This document shows, in pieces, positions 42,828-43,661 of a DNA stretch of 43,661 nt. A program made the position numbers and the translations under genes. Numbering within the stretch: position 1 is the stretch's first letter; each line of letters starts with the position of its first letter. This DNA is from an uncultured Prochlorococcus sp. GTDB lineage: Bacteria > Cyanobacteriota > Cyanobacteriia > PCC-6307 > Cyanobiaceae. The notes beneath the pieces are model-generated. The model was given only the letters and a program-made list of their open reading frames with translations, was not told the DNA's origin and did no database searches. Location of the stretch: assembly GCA_902634515.1 (NCBI GenBank), contig CACPKH010000011.1, positions 1 through 43,661 on the forward strand. Reading direction: 5' to 3'.

Positions 42828-43610
42828 ATGAAGCCTTTCCTCTCAAAAACTTTATACCCTGTTTTAACGGTATTTGCATCGTTTGCCGTATTTGAATTTG
42901 CTTCATTAGCTAATCATCATGTAAGAACAAATTACAGTGTTCAAGATTATAATATTAAAATACAGGCTGAAGACTCTGGGAATAGAATAAAAGAATCATC
43001 TTCTGGATTCGTAGACACCAGAACAGGAGATATTATTGGAAAAGAATTAGATGAGAATGGTAACTTGAGAGATTGCACAATAGGAACATCGTCTTCTAGA
43101 AGGAATTTACCAAGTTGTAATGATATTATTGATCGCCGTGAAAAGGTATTATTAGACTCTAGAAATAGATCTAGATTTTTTCTAACAAATAAACTTTCTG
43201 GAAATAATATTTTTATACTCCCTAATGGCAGTAAGATAAGAGTTAAATCATCTGTAAAATATAATGATGAGACACAATATGGTAGAGGAGGTGGAGAGCT
43301 AATTATTAATGCATATGTAGAGAGAGTCAGTGCAACTTTACCAACCTTTGAAAACTTATTTATAAACCCAGGCTCAAGACTTGAAATTTCATTTTTAGAT
43401 GCTGATGATTTTGAATTACTTGATTCATTATCTATTCCTCTACATGTCGAAACAGGTTTATCAACAAATGTTAGTTATAAAAAGAAGGTTGGCTTGACTT
43501 CCTCAGATTTAATTGGCATGAAAGTTCAAGCAAGAATGCCAATTAGAAGTATAAGAGAATACAAACTGATAAGAAGGGTTTCTGTAGCAGCAAGGTTTGG
43601 AGAATACTAA
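42828..43610 (+). CDS. Exported or membrane-anchored protein, unknown function
   Basis: 260 residues. A hydrophobic N-terminal segment (LYPVLTVFASFAVFEFASLA) should anchor or export it. The rest appears beta-rich and arginine-rich: GFVDTRTGDIIGKELDENGN, CTIGTSSSRRNLPSCND with two Cys, NGSKIRVKSSVKYNDETQYG, GGGELIINAYVERVSATLPT, RLEISFLDADDFELLDSLSI and a final SIREYKLIRRVSVAARFGEY. It begins 8 bases after the preceding gene and is probably cotranscribed and functionally linked with it. No family recognised. ATG start. Confidence 0.72.
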   Translation: MKPFLSKTLYPVLTVFASFAVFEFASLANHHVRTNYSVQDYNIKIQAEDSGNRIKESSSGFVDTRTGDIIGKELDENGNLRDCTIGTSSSRRNLPSCNDIIDRREKVLLDSRNRSRFFLTNKLSGNNIFILPNGSKIRVKSSVKYNDETQYGRGGGELIINAYVERVSATLPTFENLFINPGSRLEISFLDADDFELLDSLSIPLHVETGLSTNVSYKKKVGLTSSDLIGMKVQARMPIRSIREYKLIRRVSVAARFGEY

Positions 43611-43619
43611 GGATTTATT

Positions 43620-43661
43620 ATGATTAGTTCTATATACTTTGTTCTGCTAAATAGATTTTAT
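43620..43661 (+). CDS. Possible start of a third gene in the exported operon (cut by the window end)
   Basis: An ATG at 43620, 9 bases after the previous stop and preceded by AAGGA, opens a frame of 14 codons (MISSIYFVLLNRFY) to the edge. The residues are hydrophobic, like the start of a signal sequence or membrane protein, as expected for a continuation of the operon. With so few codons it could also be chance. Confidence 0.35.
   Translation, partial: MISSIYFVLLNRFY

Overview
The window is AT-rich, densely packed chromosome from a marine picocyanobacterium, most likely Prochlorococcus (a low-light type is possible, but I cannot rank strains by eye). The evidence is the gene content: a B12-dependent class II ribonucleotide reductase, a CPP1-like J-domain protein, Psb32, DUF3531, a DUF92/VTE6-like protein, DUF2811, DUF1651 and DUF3104 proteins, and a 6S RNA directly behind purK. 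Spacers are short and many starts are TTG or GTG. There is no CRISPR array, insertion sequence, rRNA or prophage. The one tRNA is tRNA-Ser(UGA).

Left part (1-9.7 kb): the end of O-acetylhomoserine sulfhydrylase is followed by MetA, which carries the glutamate associated with acetyl-CoA use, so the two form a coherent methionine route. An AlkB-type dioxygenase, an Ala/Lys-rich membrane-anchored protein, a SulP/BicA-type anion transporter, an FAD-linked oxidase, a two-domain CbiX chelatase with a Cys/His-rich tail, a DUF2811 protein, a GMC oxidoreductase and a lumenal or secreted pentapeptide-repeat protein follow.

Middle part (9.7-37.3 kb): an unusual pair (a possible ribbon-helix-helix protein and a possible GIY-YIG-like protein) lies beside a palindrome. 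Conserved housekeeping genes follow: nrdJ, a methyltransferase, prfC, the CPP1-like protein, hslO with an ABC ATPase, DUF3531-rsmE-DUF92, and a five-gene leftward run of aminotransferase, phnD, phnC, a fused double-length phnE and an SGNH hydrolase. A tightly coupled VOC-UDG-ispG-ctpA operon comes next, then nadA, a metallophosphoesterase, Psb32, a MidA-type methyltransferase, aroB, purK and 6S RNA.

Right part (37.4-43.7 kb): mostly small, lineage-restricted, often secreted or membrane proteins of unknown function, plus an intact rhomboid protease and a SIMPL-domain protein. The most distinctive item is a secreted 135-residue protein built from two Cys-bracketed 32-residue copies of one module. 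The window ends inside an apparent operon of two (perhaps three) exported proteins.

No classical defence or mobile system is visible. The best leads for something undescribed are the Cys-bracketed module, the RHH/GIY-YIG-like pair, the family-4 uracil-DNA glycosylase that has lost two of four Fe-S cysteines, and the exported operon at the right edge.
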